NCBI GenBank assembly: GCA_036346275.1
Contig: CM070725.1
Span: 35,526,104 to 35,590,103 of the forward strand
Length of the DNA stretch: 64,000 nucleotides
Source of the DNA: Otatea glauca
Taxonomy: Eukaryota; Streptophyta; Magnoliopsida; Poales; Poaceae
Direction of reading: 5' to 3'
Shown: one piece after another, positions 46,701 to 58,122 of the stretch
How the letters are laid out: every line of letters begins with the position of its first letter
How positions within the stretch are numbered: position 1 is the stretch's first letter
The notes under the pieces: model-generated
Seen by the model: the letters and a program-made list of their open reading frames with translations, nothing else
What the model was told of the DNA's origin: nothing
Database searches by the model: none
Translations under genes and position numbers: made by a program

Positions 46701-49141
46701 TGCATCTGAATCTTTCTAGTTCAATACCCTTAAGTGTTATGGTCAACGTAAACCTTAATATCATATAAGTTATTTCAGCAAAGAATAGAATGTCTCGTCT
46801 AAATCCTAAAATTTATAAAATTAGCTTAAGAATGTTCTTCAAGGTATAGACCACCTTATTCTAAAGAAATAATCTCATTTCATCATGCTTTGTATATAAA
46901 TCATGATAGCAGAATAACCTTAAGTATTATGATTTATGAGCTTCATAATATGAACAAACGAACTTGGTAATAATGAAGAAACCCATAGTTAAAATATTTG
47001 TATCACCAGAATCTTCTTAAAAACCATATATATAACCAACAACCTAACTTAACTAATCTATCATATTCAAAACCGCTTGTTATGCAAGTTCAAATAAGGA
47101 TTTATGTGCTATTCATTCATAGCATTGAACATAATGACTAATGTTTTAATTCTATTAATCCAAATAATTTTAGCATCTAGAATTTGAACTTATAAATACA
47201 AGAATACTTAATTCTAGCCTCTTGAATTCATAAAACAAGAATAGATAATCTATAAAAGAAACCGTGTATCGCTCAACCTAAAAGCTGTTATCGATATGAA
47301 TGCTTAATCAACTGGAACACAAGAATGTGGAATCATGCAACTTAAACCCTAAAATATTCCTGTTTTCTACAGTGAATCTTTATTTGGTTTTCTGTCTATT
47401 TTTTTTGCCCTTATTGAAGTTTGTTATTTGCTATAATTCCATTGAACGACATGTAGAAATCGATGTCATTACCTCCGTCATCGACTTCGTCAGCTGCGAC
47501 GTCGACTTCGTCGTAAACAACAAATAAGCAAGGCAAGCACCCCCATGGATCATATTGATTCCAGTATTTAATTTTCATGATGTTTATCAAACTGTTTCAT
47601 GAATGCGTTTATTTCTGTAAATTCTCTATTTTGTGTACTGGTAGATATACCTGTTGTGTCATGAAATTTCCTTGATAAGTATGGATATGTGAACCTTGAT
47701 AACCATAGATTAAGGATAGACATTACTTAATGTTATCATGGGTATATGCGATTACCTCTTAACCATGCTTGGCCATGCTTTAGAACCAACGATGGAAATG
47801 ATCAGAACAAAATTGTTTCTTGAGAAAGTGAAAATGTTAGTTATGACACTGTTGGTTACTGGTACTTTGATTAAAAACCCAAAATCAAAACTATGGTTTT
47901 GACACGGGCGATTATTGGCAATAGCTGGTGGTGTAGAGGGAAATGCATGTAGTGTAAGGTGAAGTATCGCCCGTGTCGAAGTAAAGATCGAGCAATGGGA
48001 CGTTATTGATCCAAGAAACCCGTACAACCACAAGTGTTGGGATGGGGCAGCCTTAAACCAATTAAGTTATATGGTTTACCTTTGCACATTGGTAGGCGGG
48101 AGCTAGCAGAAGCATTACAGTCAGGTCTGCTTGTGAGGGGCTTCCACACTTCGGTGTGGGTAAATGAATACCGGTGCAACGGTGTACGCCTTGCCATGAA
48201 CAGAAACGGTGTATTGGGTGTTACGTGAAAGGAACCACGTCTTGGGTGAGTGTTTATGTTTCTATGGCGAGGGCTTAACGTCTCGAGCTGGTGCAAAGTT
48301 AACCTAGGTAATATAAAGGTTTTCGTCTTGAACATTCTGGCCACACACCAAAGGTGCGTGAAACATGCGGCAAAAAGAAAAGGTAATGACTTGTGGGTAA
48401 AGTTGTACAACTCTGCAGAGTGTAAATCTAATCGATTAGCCGTGTCCACGGTCAAGGACACTTGGTAAAGTCATTCCAATGTTATATTTTGGTATTTTCT
48501 AAAAATGGGTTTTGATTTGAAACTTGTTTAGCAACTGTCACTTTATGTCAAAGGGCCGACATTGTTGTTTTTTATGATATGGATTATTCGTTACTCGGGA
48601 AGGGCTGTGAGTATTACTTATGCTCTACTTATTTCTTATCAGTCAAACTTGCTCTTACAAATTATGTTTATAAATAACTTAATTTACAATTTCAATTTCA
48701 CTTTATACAAATTAACCATAGAAGCCTTTCCTTTGAAATGGCCTGCATATATCGTAGGTTTTGCTAAAGTCTTGCGGAGTACGTAAAGTACTCACCCTTA
48801 CTTAATATGTTGTTTTAGGTGGAAAAGTTAGCGAAGCTTCAAAGATATCTTTCCATCGCAGGTTGTGGGAATTTCGATGATGTGATCTTTCTAGGGATTA
48901 TGCATTGTCAGTTGTCTGCGGGTTGGATGGGCATACTACAAGACTTTGTTTCTTCTGCCGCTATATAAATGCTCTGAGTTGTCAGATTGTTTTGTATAAT
49001 AGCTTCCGCTTAATAATATGATGTATGGTTGTGATTCCAATTGTTGAAAATGTGCGTACTAGCCACTGGTCATAGGACTAGTACTGTATGCGCATTAGAT
49101 TTCCATTTTTGCATTTATGTAAAAAAATGGGGGTCGTTACA
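43738..49141 (+). mobile_element. Solo LTR, family 1, 5404 bp, TSD CTATA
   Basis: Begins TGTAACATCCTAAAAATA and ends GGGGGTCGTTACA, with CTATA at 43733-43737 and 49142-49146. It lies opposite in orientation to the solo LTR at 37603. Its 3' third is clearly homologous to that copy; the U3 ends differ. It contains the short acidic frame at 47450-47527, the CTCTGCAGAG and TAATCGATTAG blocks (about 48410-48440) and the stem with GTAAA loop at 48777-48793. Confidence 0.92.
47450..47527 (+). other. Acidic 25-codon segment in LTR, before a GC donor
   Basis: Reads HVEIDVITSVIDFVSCDVDF to a TAA, preceded by ACATGTAG and followed by AAG|GCAAGC. The same length, stop position and pattern occur in LTRs at 57571-57648 and 59615-59538. 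Confidence 0.45.
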
Positions 49142-49146
49142 CTATA

Positions 49147-50094
49147 TATGGATGTTTTACCCAACGTTCATCTATCAGGCATATGTTTCTCAACGTAACT
49201 AACAACAAGGGGATATACGCCATATAACAGGAAACTATCATATCAACAAGATGTGGTATATGATCTAAGCTTTGCTTGTCTTTGATATTACTTCACACAA
49301 CATGCACTTAAGTAATGATATGTAATACAGAACAGTTGGACCTCTTAAGTGGCATACCCATGAGTTGTACAGAAAAAGGAGAAGCCAGAAGTACATACGA
49401 CAAATAAAACCATATCTCAACTACACACCAAACCCCGAGTTACACTATCCTTCTCGACAACCAACTAACCCATTGTAGTCCTATAGTAGGAATACCATAA
49501 ATTTTAGCTCAAAATCCCAAACATAGGAACTCATATATTTTATAAAAACTAAACAAGAATACCTATAATTTTTTATTTATCCATCTTTTTTAATTACTAC
49601 ATCTAATGCTGTCATCACCCAGGATAGCAGACTTCACAATTTCGTAACTATTTTTATACAACTCCAAATTAAGATAATGATGATATTTTTGAAATCTAAA
49701 TGAAATTTTCTATCTTTCTCTAGTTATTAAAATAATTTAATCCAGCCTCTAAATAGCCCTAATATGCAATTTACCGTGGCTGCATCCAACAGATACTGAC
49801 TCTGGATAATAGGGCTTCAAATGGCCATAACTTTTAAACCGCTTAACCAAATTTCATGTTCTTGATCTCTAATGAAACTTAAGACAATAATCTACAATTT
49901 TCATCACATCCAACCCCTCTAAAACTGACCAAAATTTGCACGAAATGCTGCCCTAAAAATGTAGTCAACACTACTCAAGTCCAAAGACTATCTGCGATCA
50001 GAGTTTACTCTAACCAATCTAAATCATCGCACCATCATAGGTAATGACTCGATCACAGCTATGACACAAGAAACGATTTGATTGAAGCCCTAAC
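49147..50094. other. No gene recognised
   Basis: A/T-rich DNA between two LTRs, continuous with 42985-43737 once the CTATA solo LTR is removed. It could be intron of the FDM-like fragment or older repeat; no exon is visible. Confidence 0.4.
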
Positions 50095-51977
50095 TGTAAC
50101 ATCCCAAAAATAAAAGTAAAGTAAGAAATTAAAATTTTATAATTTAATTTTATTAGTGCTATTTCTGCATTTTCTGAATTATTATGGATTTTCCTTGATT
50201 TTTGCTCTAATGGGAAAACCTTTATATGTAATAGATAAACAACAATAATAAAAAACTACATTAATAAAATGTATAAAAATCCCTGCATGATCTTGAAAGA
50301 TCTCTAGAATCTAACTTCTGAATTTTAAAATCCAAGTAATCATAATGTGCAATAAATACACAATTAATGTTTCTTGACTAGCAACAGTAATGTTGTCAGA
50401 TTTAAATAAAAATAATCTGACCTTATCTCGAGCTAAAAATTTCATATTATATTATGGATAGATAAATACATCTGCAGTAAACATATTAAAAATAAATAAT
50501 CAGTTTTATTATATTTAAAAATTCAAAAATAGAATTCCTGAAAATCTTAGAATCTTAATGTTAGAATTTTTATAAATAAAATACAAAATATATTAAAGTT
50601 AAATTTTTACTGAAGTCTTATATGGTAAAGATAAACTCTTATAAAAAGTTTCAAAAAGTTTTGGTAAGATATAAGTCCTCTGATAAATTAAAAACAGAAA
50701 ACCCAATTTTGAGTACAGTGCCTTGTCAGAATTGTTATAAATTCTGTACAGCATATTTTTGCCTCAAATTTCCAAAGTAATTGATCATTATCCAACCATA
50801 TCCCAGAAAAATTATCAAAAATTTTCTGATAAGAATGATAACTGATTCAATGCATTCATCATCGTTCTGTTTTCAGTCGGTTCTAGTTTTGCCTTGATGC
50901 ACCTTCTCTTTCACTTACATGTGGGGTCAAATCTCTGTTTGGGAACACCCGGCAGTATCCTCTCTCATTCATCTTCTTCCTCCAGCCGTTGGTGCCCTGA
51001 GTGTAATAGCCTCAAAATTATAAAATAAAGAAAAATGAGTTAAAAAAATTTTGTGTATTATTTCTGAAATTTTTGGATTTATTGGATATTCTTTTGGCTT
51101 TTCCTTAATACAAGAAAGTGAATTAAAGAATATAGTAAATGGAAAAAGGTAAGAATAAAAATGCCAAGTCAACAAAAATTTACCAAAGTCATAGAAAAAA
51201 TCTGAGTGCTCTCCACAGCTTGGTTAAGTCGGTGGAGGAGCTGGATTAATTAAAATAATAATTAATCAAGTAAATCATATAAAAAGGAAGTCAGGGTAAA
51301 ATGGTAAAAGAATTCTTTAGAATTCTCAGGAAGTTATCCTGGACCAAGGTTTTTACCTTGCCGATATCAAAACAGTTTCAACCTCCAGTAAAAATATCAA
51401 GAATTGACTAATTCATTTTGTAATTTTACAAATTCAAAAACAGTGAAGAAATAAATTGAAAAATAGTAATGTCAGAATTATTAATAATTAAAATCTGAAA
51501 TGTTTACAGAAGGTGTATAATACCATTTCAGACTCTAATAAAAAGTTTTGTAAAATATTAATTTCATTTATATCATATATTAAATGAAAAATAGAATCAA
51601 CAGAACAGCAACAGCTGCATTGTTAGAATTATTTAAAATTCTACATGCATCATAAAATTATGAACATCTTACATAAGGCTTGTAATTCTCTTCCCGACCT
51701 ATGGTCAAATTTGTATAAAATTCCAAGTCGGTTTGACCATCGAAACCGCCATAGAAATTCAGTTCTGTCCCGAGCCTTCGGCCGAGTTCCTTTTCTTGTC
51801 TCGCTGACCGGTGGGCTCGGCTTGTCAGCCAGACAAGCCTGTCGGCACTCGCTGCCATCTGGCCCCGCGTGTCAGCCTCCGCGCTGTTGTCTTCTTCTCC
51901 CCTTCGCTGTGCCTTCGCACCGACGCGGCAGTCTCGGTTCTTCGCGCACAGCTCGCGTTGCACCGCCTTGGAGCCCA

Positions 51978-51985
51978 TATAAAAG
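51978..51985 (+). promoter_or_regulatory. TATA box of the solo LTR
   Basis: TATAAAAG in the context GAGCCCA...GGCGTC, equivalent to 10881-10888 in the T2 LTR. An ATG-free, C-rich leader follows to a donor-like CTCG|GTGAGC near 52242. Confidence 0.6.
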
Positions 51986-53471
51986 GCGTCCCTCTCGTCG
52001 CAACCGACCCAGCCATCACCCTGTGCCACCCATTCGCCGCCATTTTTGCTCATCTTCTCCAGCGCCGGCCAAAACCCAAAAAGGGGGAAATCTCGCATTT
52101 CGCCGCCTCACTCGATTTCACTCCGAACCATCCACGCCAAAGCTTCCTAGCGTCACCAGGAGCTCATCCCGAGCCTTGCTTGAAGCCCTTCGTCGCTGAC
52201 AAGCCGCCGTGCCCCGCTTTTTCTTCCGCCGCCGCATCCGCTCGGTGAGCAACCTCCTTCTTCACTTATTCTTCAAAGTGATTGATGAAATCGAGTCCAT
52301 GAGTCTCACAGATGCTTGTGGAAGGGGAATTGAACCTCGGGAGATCGCTGCCGATGCATCGCCGCCGCTCGGCCATGGCCGCCGCCGCCCTCGCACGGTG
52401 ACGCGCCACTGTAGAGCCCCTCAGGCCACCGCGCCACCACCATCGTGTGCGCACGGTCGCCCTGAACCTCAGGGTGGAACCCATTCCACCTCGGAGGGCC
52501 TCCTCCGCAGCCTGCGAGCTTCGCCCGTAGCCGCCGCCGCACCTCGCCGGTGAGAGCCCCTTCCCGGCCACCTCAGATTACCGCACGACCATCCCTGAGT
52601 TTGCACGGACGCACTGGTGCTCGTGGTGGAATCCATTTCGCCGCTCCGGCACCGGTTCGCCGCCGGCGAGCTCGGCTTGCCGTGCCCCTGCTCTGGGTCA
52701 CCGCCAAGCGGGCCCGAGCCGTCAGTTGCTCGCTCGGCGGGTCATCGCTGTGTGGACCCATTGGTCGATCCTTGCGCGCGCGCGATCGGCTGCCGATGGC
52801 CCCGCTTGTCGACCATCGCGTCGCATTGCTGCCGCGCAGCCAGCAGCGTCGGCCGCGCGCTACGTGCGCCAATCGCTGTCGCGCGGACCCCGGCTGTCAA
52901 CGCCTTAGCGAGGCCTCGTCCGGAAAGGGAAAGCGCGTTTTCGCAACGAAAGCGTACTTTCCATTTTCGGAAGTTTTTCTGATTTTCTGTATTTTAGCAA
53001 ACCTGGAGTATTCAAACTTGAATATCTTTTGAACTAACTATCCAAATTTGATGAAATAAATTTATAAATTCATCTAAAATCAGTTAGATTCAAAATATTC
53101 GAAAATATTTCAGAATTGAATTTTATTTGAATTTTGAATTTAAATTCAAAGGAAAGGTTAGAAATATGTCATACATGGAAATTTTGCAAATGACCTCCAA
53201 ATTTAGTAAAATAAATTTTGTTAGAATCCTTGTAATCTCAGGAAGCAGAATATGTAAAAATACTTAGGGTTTGTTATAATAAAAACTTAAGTTGTTAAAT
53301 GGGTGGTAAATAATGCAATAATGGTTCAAATAGATTAAATATTTAAATTGCAAATAAGAACAAATAATTCATGTAACCATTTCTGAATCTGTAAAGTTAT
53401 TTTATTTGAATATTTCTATTTGATTTCTTTTTGGCCCTATTGAAATTTGGTATTTGTTATATGTTGCCATG

Positions 53472-54844
53472 CGACGTGTAGAACCCGACGAATCCGGTAC
53501 ATTCGACGAACAGGAGTTCGAAGTCAAGGATAATCAACAAGGCAAGCAATCCCCTTTGATCATATTGAACCTAGTTTTATAAATGTTTTCATTAAATGTT
53601 TTACTGCATAATTTATTTCGTTAAGGTCTGCTATATTTCGGGTAATGATAGTTGTACCAGTAGACTTATGGAACTTGCTTGATAATTAGAAAATTGTGAA
53701 CCTTGAAAACCCTAGAATAGCTTAGACATTATTTAATGTCAATCTGGGTTACTCACATTTAGTGACATGCTTAGCCAAGCTTAAATGAACATAAAACTGT
53801 GACATGATTAAAGACTTTGGATACGGTATTTAAATGGGTTTGACCATTTTTGTGGTTGGTATTTTGGTTGGAAAATGAAAATAAAACTATGGTTTAGATG
53901 CGGGCAATTATTGGCAATAGCCGGGTGTGCATGTCTTTGCACGTAGTATAGGGTGGAGATTGTTTGCCCGTGTTGAGTTAAGGACCGAACTATGGGTTGT
54001 TTTCAGGCCAAGAATATTCATACAACCACAAGTGCTGGTATGGGACAGCTCTAACTTATTAAGTTGTTTAAAACTAGCTTTGCACTTGGAAGGCCGGAGT
54101 AGTACGAGCTGTTTCTTAAAGAATTGCTCGACGGGACGTCCACACCGAGGTGATCGTGGATTAAACATCTACCAATATAACGGTGTACGCCATACTATGG
54201 GTAGTTCCATCATTTCTATGCTCTGAGTTCTTACGCCACAGAATGGGTTTATCGTCACCGTGCTGGTGCAAAGTTAGGATTAAATAATGTAACAGTTATA
54301 ACATGACTCTCTGCGGTACACCAAAGGAAGTGTACAAATATCGATTGCTCAAAGAGTCACCATGTCTTGTGGGAAAGTCGTATACCTCAGAGTGTAAAAC
54401 TAATCGATTAGCCACGTCATGGTCATGGACACTTGGTAAAGTCATCACATAGTTAGCAGTTTTATTTATTTTCCTAAAACCTGGTTTCTACGGTGAATTC
54501 TACTGTGTGTCAGTAGAACTGGTTTTGAATATGGTCGTTATACCTAGGCATTTGTGATTTATTTATGCTTACAATTCTATCACTTTCAGTATTAAATTGC
54601 TTTTACTTAAATTCCGTTTTGCAATCTATTATTCTGTATTTACCATTCAAATTGGCTTTACGCAAATTAACCTTAATAGCCTTCCATTGGAATTACCTGC
54701 ATGTATTTTAGTATTTGCATAAGTCTTGCGAGTACGTAAGTACTCAACTTGCCCATGTTGATGTTTTTAGGTGAAGAATCAGATTTCCCCGACGATTCAT
54801 ACGTTGATGCAGGATACGGGGAATTTAACGATGAATTTTCCTAA
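53472..54844 (+). other. Putative two-exon acidic reading frame in the solo LTR
   Basis: 53472-53541 reads RRVEPDESGTFDEQEFEVKD and ends at CAACAAG|GCAAGC. After TTTTTAG at 54764-54770 the frame GEESDFPDDSYVDAGYGEF continues in phase to TAA at 54842-54844. It parallels 12261-14224 with mainly conservative changes. Expression is not shown. Confidence 0.4.
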
Positions 54845-54967
54845 GGATTTTCCCTTGTCAGTTGCCTGTGGGGCAATGGGTTGAAAGGCATACTACAAGA
54901 AGTTGTCTCCACTGCAGTTTTACTTTTGGTATTGTAAAAATATTATGTAACCTTACTTCCGCTGTGT

Positions 54968-54973
54968 AATAAA
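54968..54973 (+). terminator. Polyadenylation signal of the solo LTR
   Basis: AATAAA, 121 bases from the LTR end, in the same context (CTGTGT...TGTGTATGACTG) as at 14242. Confidence 0.5.
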
Positions 54974-57570
54974 ATTTGTGTATGACTGTGGTATCAATTT
55001 GTATTTGTGCGTACTAGCTACTGATCATGGGACTAGTATTGTATGCACATGGTATCCATTTTTGGTATTCACTGTCAAAAATGGGGGCCTTACACCGAGC
55101 CAAACCGTGCCACCTGTAGCAACTGCCGTTCTCTGTTCTCGCGTCATCCTCGCTGTAGCTTCTTGCCAGCAATGCATTCGCGAGCCTTCCAAGCCAATTC
55201 TTCACCGCCACGCAGGTGCTCGACCGTGAGTTCATCTCCCCGGCCATCCCTTTCATGTGCCGAGCCGCAAAAACCCGGTGAAGCTCACACCCGAGGTCGG
55301 CTCATTTGGTCTTTCCTGAGATCGCAAGAAGCCGCGCATCAAAACCCCTACCTTCCTCTCGCTATTCTCAACCGAAACACTCTAATTTCGCTTCTATTCC
55401 GCCATTGCCAAAAACCTTGAGCTCAGGGAAAATCTGAAATTCGGCCGAATTGTTCAACCAAATCTCAATTTCCTTTCACCGCAGCATCAACAAGGTTCAA
55501 GGATCAAAACCCCTCAACAAATTCTAGAACTCCTTGTGTGAAATCTTGCTGCCACCGTGCGCCTCCTTCCTCACGGCCGGCCACCGGTGGCGCAGCTTCT
55601 CCGTTCATCTCCACTTCGAATAATAGGCAAAATGGAACCCTTGCTACCCTCTAATGCTGATTTCGTTACCCATTCGAGCTAGGAGCATGTCGTCTTCAAC
55701 CATGGCCGAACCCCATCTCTTTCGCTGCTCTACTTCAGTGGGAGCCCCGCTCCGGCCATCACCAGCAGAAATAAGAGCCTCCCTTGAATGCGCGGCACTC
55801 TTCTGGTGCTTCCTCGCCCGCTCGCCGGCTGACTCCGGCCGCCCTTCACCGGCGCCGTCATGCCCTGGTTTCCCTTCTGCTCTATCTCACTGCAACTTGG
55901 GCCCGCTGTCAGCCGCTCGGTCTGGAGTTAGTCACAGGGGTGAAAGGCGTCTCCCCCATATGAAAGCGTATTATCCTTTTTGTTGATTTTCCTAACCGGC
56001 CTATGTACAATTGTTCATATTTTCTGCATTTTTGACCCAATTTCAGTAAACTAAAATTCTAAAATCATCTAAAATCGATTAATCTCATAATATGCAAAAA
56101 ATATTTTGGATAAGAGCTCTGGACACATTTGAATTTCAAATTTAAAAGAAAAGGATGAAAGATAGGCTATATATATAAATGATGCAAATGAACTGAGAAT
56201 TGAATGAAAACAATTTTATTGGAATCCTTAGGCCGTCAGAGACCCAAATATATAAAAATATTTGAACTTCAACTTTGTTTGAATCATTCTCTAATAAAGG
56301 TTAATTGCAATACTATAAATATTCAAAAAAGAGATAATTTGTGCAAAAGAAATTTCAAATGAGTAAAAGTGGTGTTTATATATATTAGTATATCAGTGGG
56401 ATTCCAGAATATGGCAGAATGATAACTAATGAATTTAACTTGAAATGTTTCATGAATAAAATAAGCTCCTATACTAAAGAATGTATGTATATGCACATGC
56501 ATATAATAAGTAACTAGCAGTAGTATACATACATCTATATATGTGCATATAGTTCAGAATGTAGCATGTAACTGATTCATTAATATTGAATTGTTTTTGA
56601 ATAAATCAATAAAATGTTACATATGTGCAAAGGTAATCTGAATAAAGAATATATGCTTTATCCATATGAAAGAATATATACATATATTTGAGAAGTTAAA
56701 ATGTATGTATAACCTCATAAATTAAGTATCCGACTAGACAAGGATAATCTTAGTATAATCTTAAAGATAAGATCATGATAACCAGCATAAAGAACTAATT
56801 TGAATTAAGTTTATAAAGGACTTTATTATTTGTATGCTTATAAATTATCGCGGCTAAATTCAAAGTAATGTAAAACTGGTTTTAAAACACTCTTAGAGAC
56901 ATTCCCTGCTAATACCAGAGAAATGAGTAAATAATCATGTATAGTGTAGTCGCAAACTTAAATCGAAATTCGACTCATTATAACATTAATTTTATGACCA
57001 GTTATGCTATTTCAGCAACTAATAAAATATCTCGTCTAAACACTAAAATTTATCAAATTAGTTTAGAATTACTCTTCAAAGTACATATTATCATATTCTG
57101 AAGAAAGAATCTCATTTCATCATGCTTTGCATATAAATCTTGATAACAAAATAACCTTAAGTATTATGTTTTCAAAAAAGCTTAAGCCTTTTCGGCAGTT
57201 TGTAAAACTTCCCGTCTAAATGCAAATTTTGTAAAGAACAAACCAGAAATGATCTTTAGGATATGGACTACCATAATCTGGAAAAATATTCATATTTCAA
57301 CTTGCATTTCATCTAAATCCTGCGAGTACAATAACCTTAAGTGTTAAGGTCACCAAGAACCCATTATATGAATAATTGAGTTTATGTAACCTTTAACTAA
57401 TGATTACTCTCATTAATCCAAATAATTTTAGCATCTAGAATTCGTAAAACAAGAATAAATAATCTATAAAAGAATATGCATCCGTTTCTTATAGCATGTT
57501 TTATTTGATTTTCTGTCTATCTTCTTTTTGCCCTTATTAAATTCGTTATTTGCTATATTTTCGTGAATGA

Positions 57571-57648
57571 CGTGTAGAACTCGACGTCATCAATTCCATC
57601 GTTGACAACACAGGCTTCGACCGCGACTTCATTATAAACAGCAATTAA
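57571..57648 (+). other. Acidic 25-codon segment in LTR 50095
   Basis: RVELDVINSIVDNTGFDRDF to TAA, preceded by GACGTGTAG-type sequence and followed by a GCAAGGCAAGC donor region, as in the other family-1 LTRs. Confidence 0.45.
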
Positions 57649-58122
57649 GCAAGGCAAGCACCCCTTTGATCATATTGATCCCAGTATTTAATTTTCACTT
57701 TGTTTTACCAAATCAATTTATGCATGCGTGTATTTTTTGTAAATTCGCTATATTGTGGTATTGGTAGATATACATGTTGTCTCATGAAACTTCCCTAATA
57801 AGTATTGACATGTGAACCTTGATAACCCTAGAACATGGTTAGATAATACATAATGTCAACATGGGTATATACGATTTAATAATCATGCTTAGCCATGCTT
57901 TAGATTTGGGATGAACAAATTGGATAAACTGATCATTGGAATTATTGAGACATGATGATGGTTAATGGGATCAATGGTAATTTCTTAAAAACCCAAAAAT
58001 AAAACCATGGCTTTGATGAGGGAGATTATTGGCAATAGCCGGTTGTGCAGATGGAAATGCACGTAGTGTAGGGTGAAGTATCGCCCGTGCTAGATTAAGA
58101 ACCGAATGTAATGTTGTATGAT

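Larger units (their letters stand above)
51002..55094 (+). mobile_element. Solo LTR, family 2 (T2 type), 4093 bp, TSD CTGAG/CCGAG
   Basis: TGTAATAGCC to GGGGGCCTTACA matches the T2 3' LTR along its length. Flanks CTGAG (50997-51001) and CCGAG (55095-55099) differ by one C-to-T change at a CpG, as expected of a methylated target duplication. It carries TATA at 51978-51985, AATAAA at 54968-54973 and the stem GAGTAC-GTAA-GTACTC at 54730-54745. Confidence 0.92.
50095..58122 (+). repeat. Family-1 LTR interrupted by a solo LTR and cut by a second LTR
   Basis: Starts TGTAACATCCCAAAAATAAA. The first 907 bp are followed by the solo LTR 51002-55094, then the LTR resumes (GC-rich leader 55095-55960, A/T-rich part, acidic segment 57571-57648). 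It is cut at 58122 by the minus-strand LTR starting 58123. Its 3' end must lie beyond the CACTA element, outside the window. Confidence 0.75.

Noticed and set aside
37603..49141. The two long LTRs as the pair of one retrotransposon
   Set aside because: They are in opposite orientation, have different target duplications and flank no gag or pol.
51645..52199. 184-codon open frame in the solo LTR
   Set aside because: It lies across the TATA box and the GC-rich leader, has no domain, and overlapping frames are open on both strands; explained by composition.
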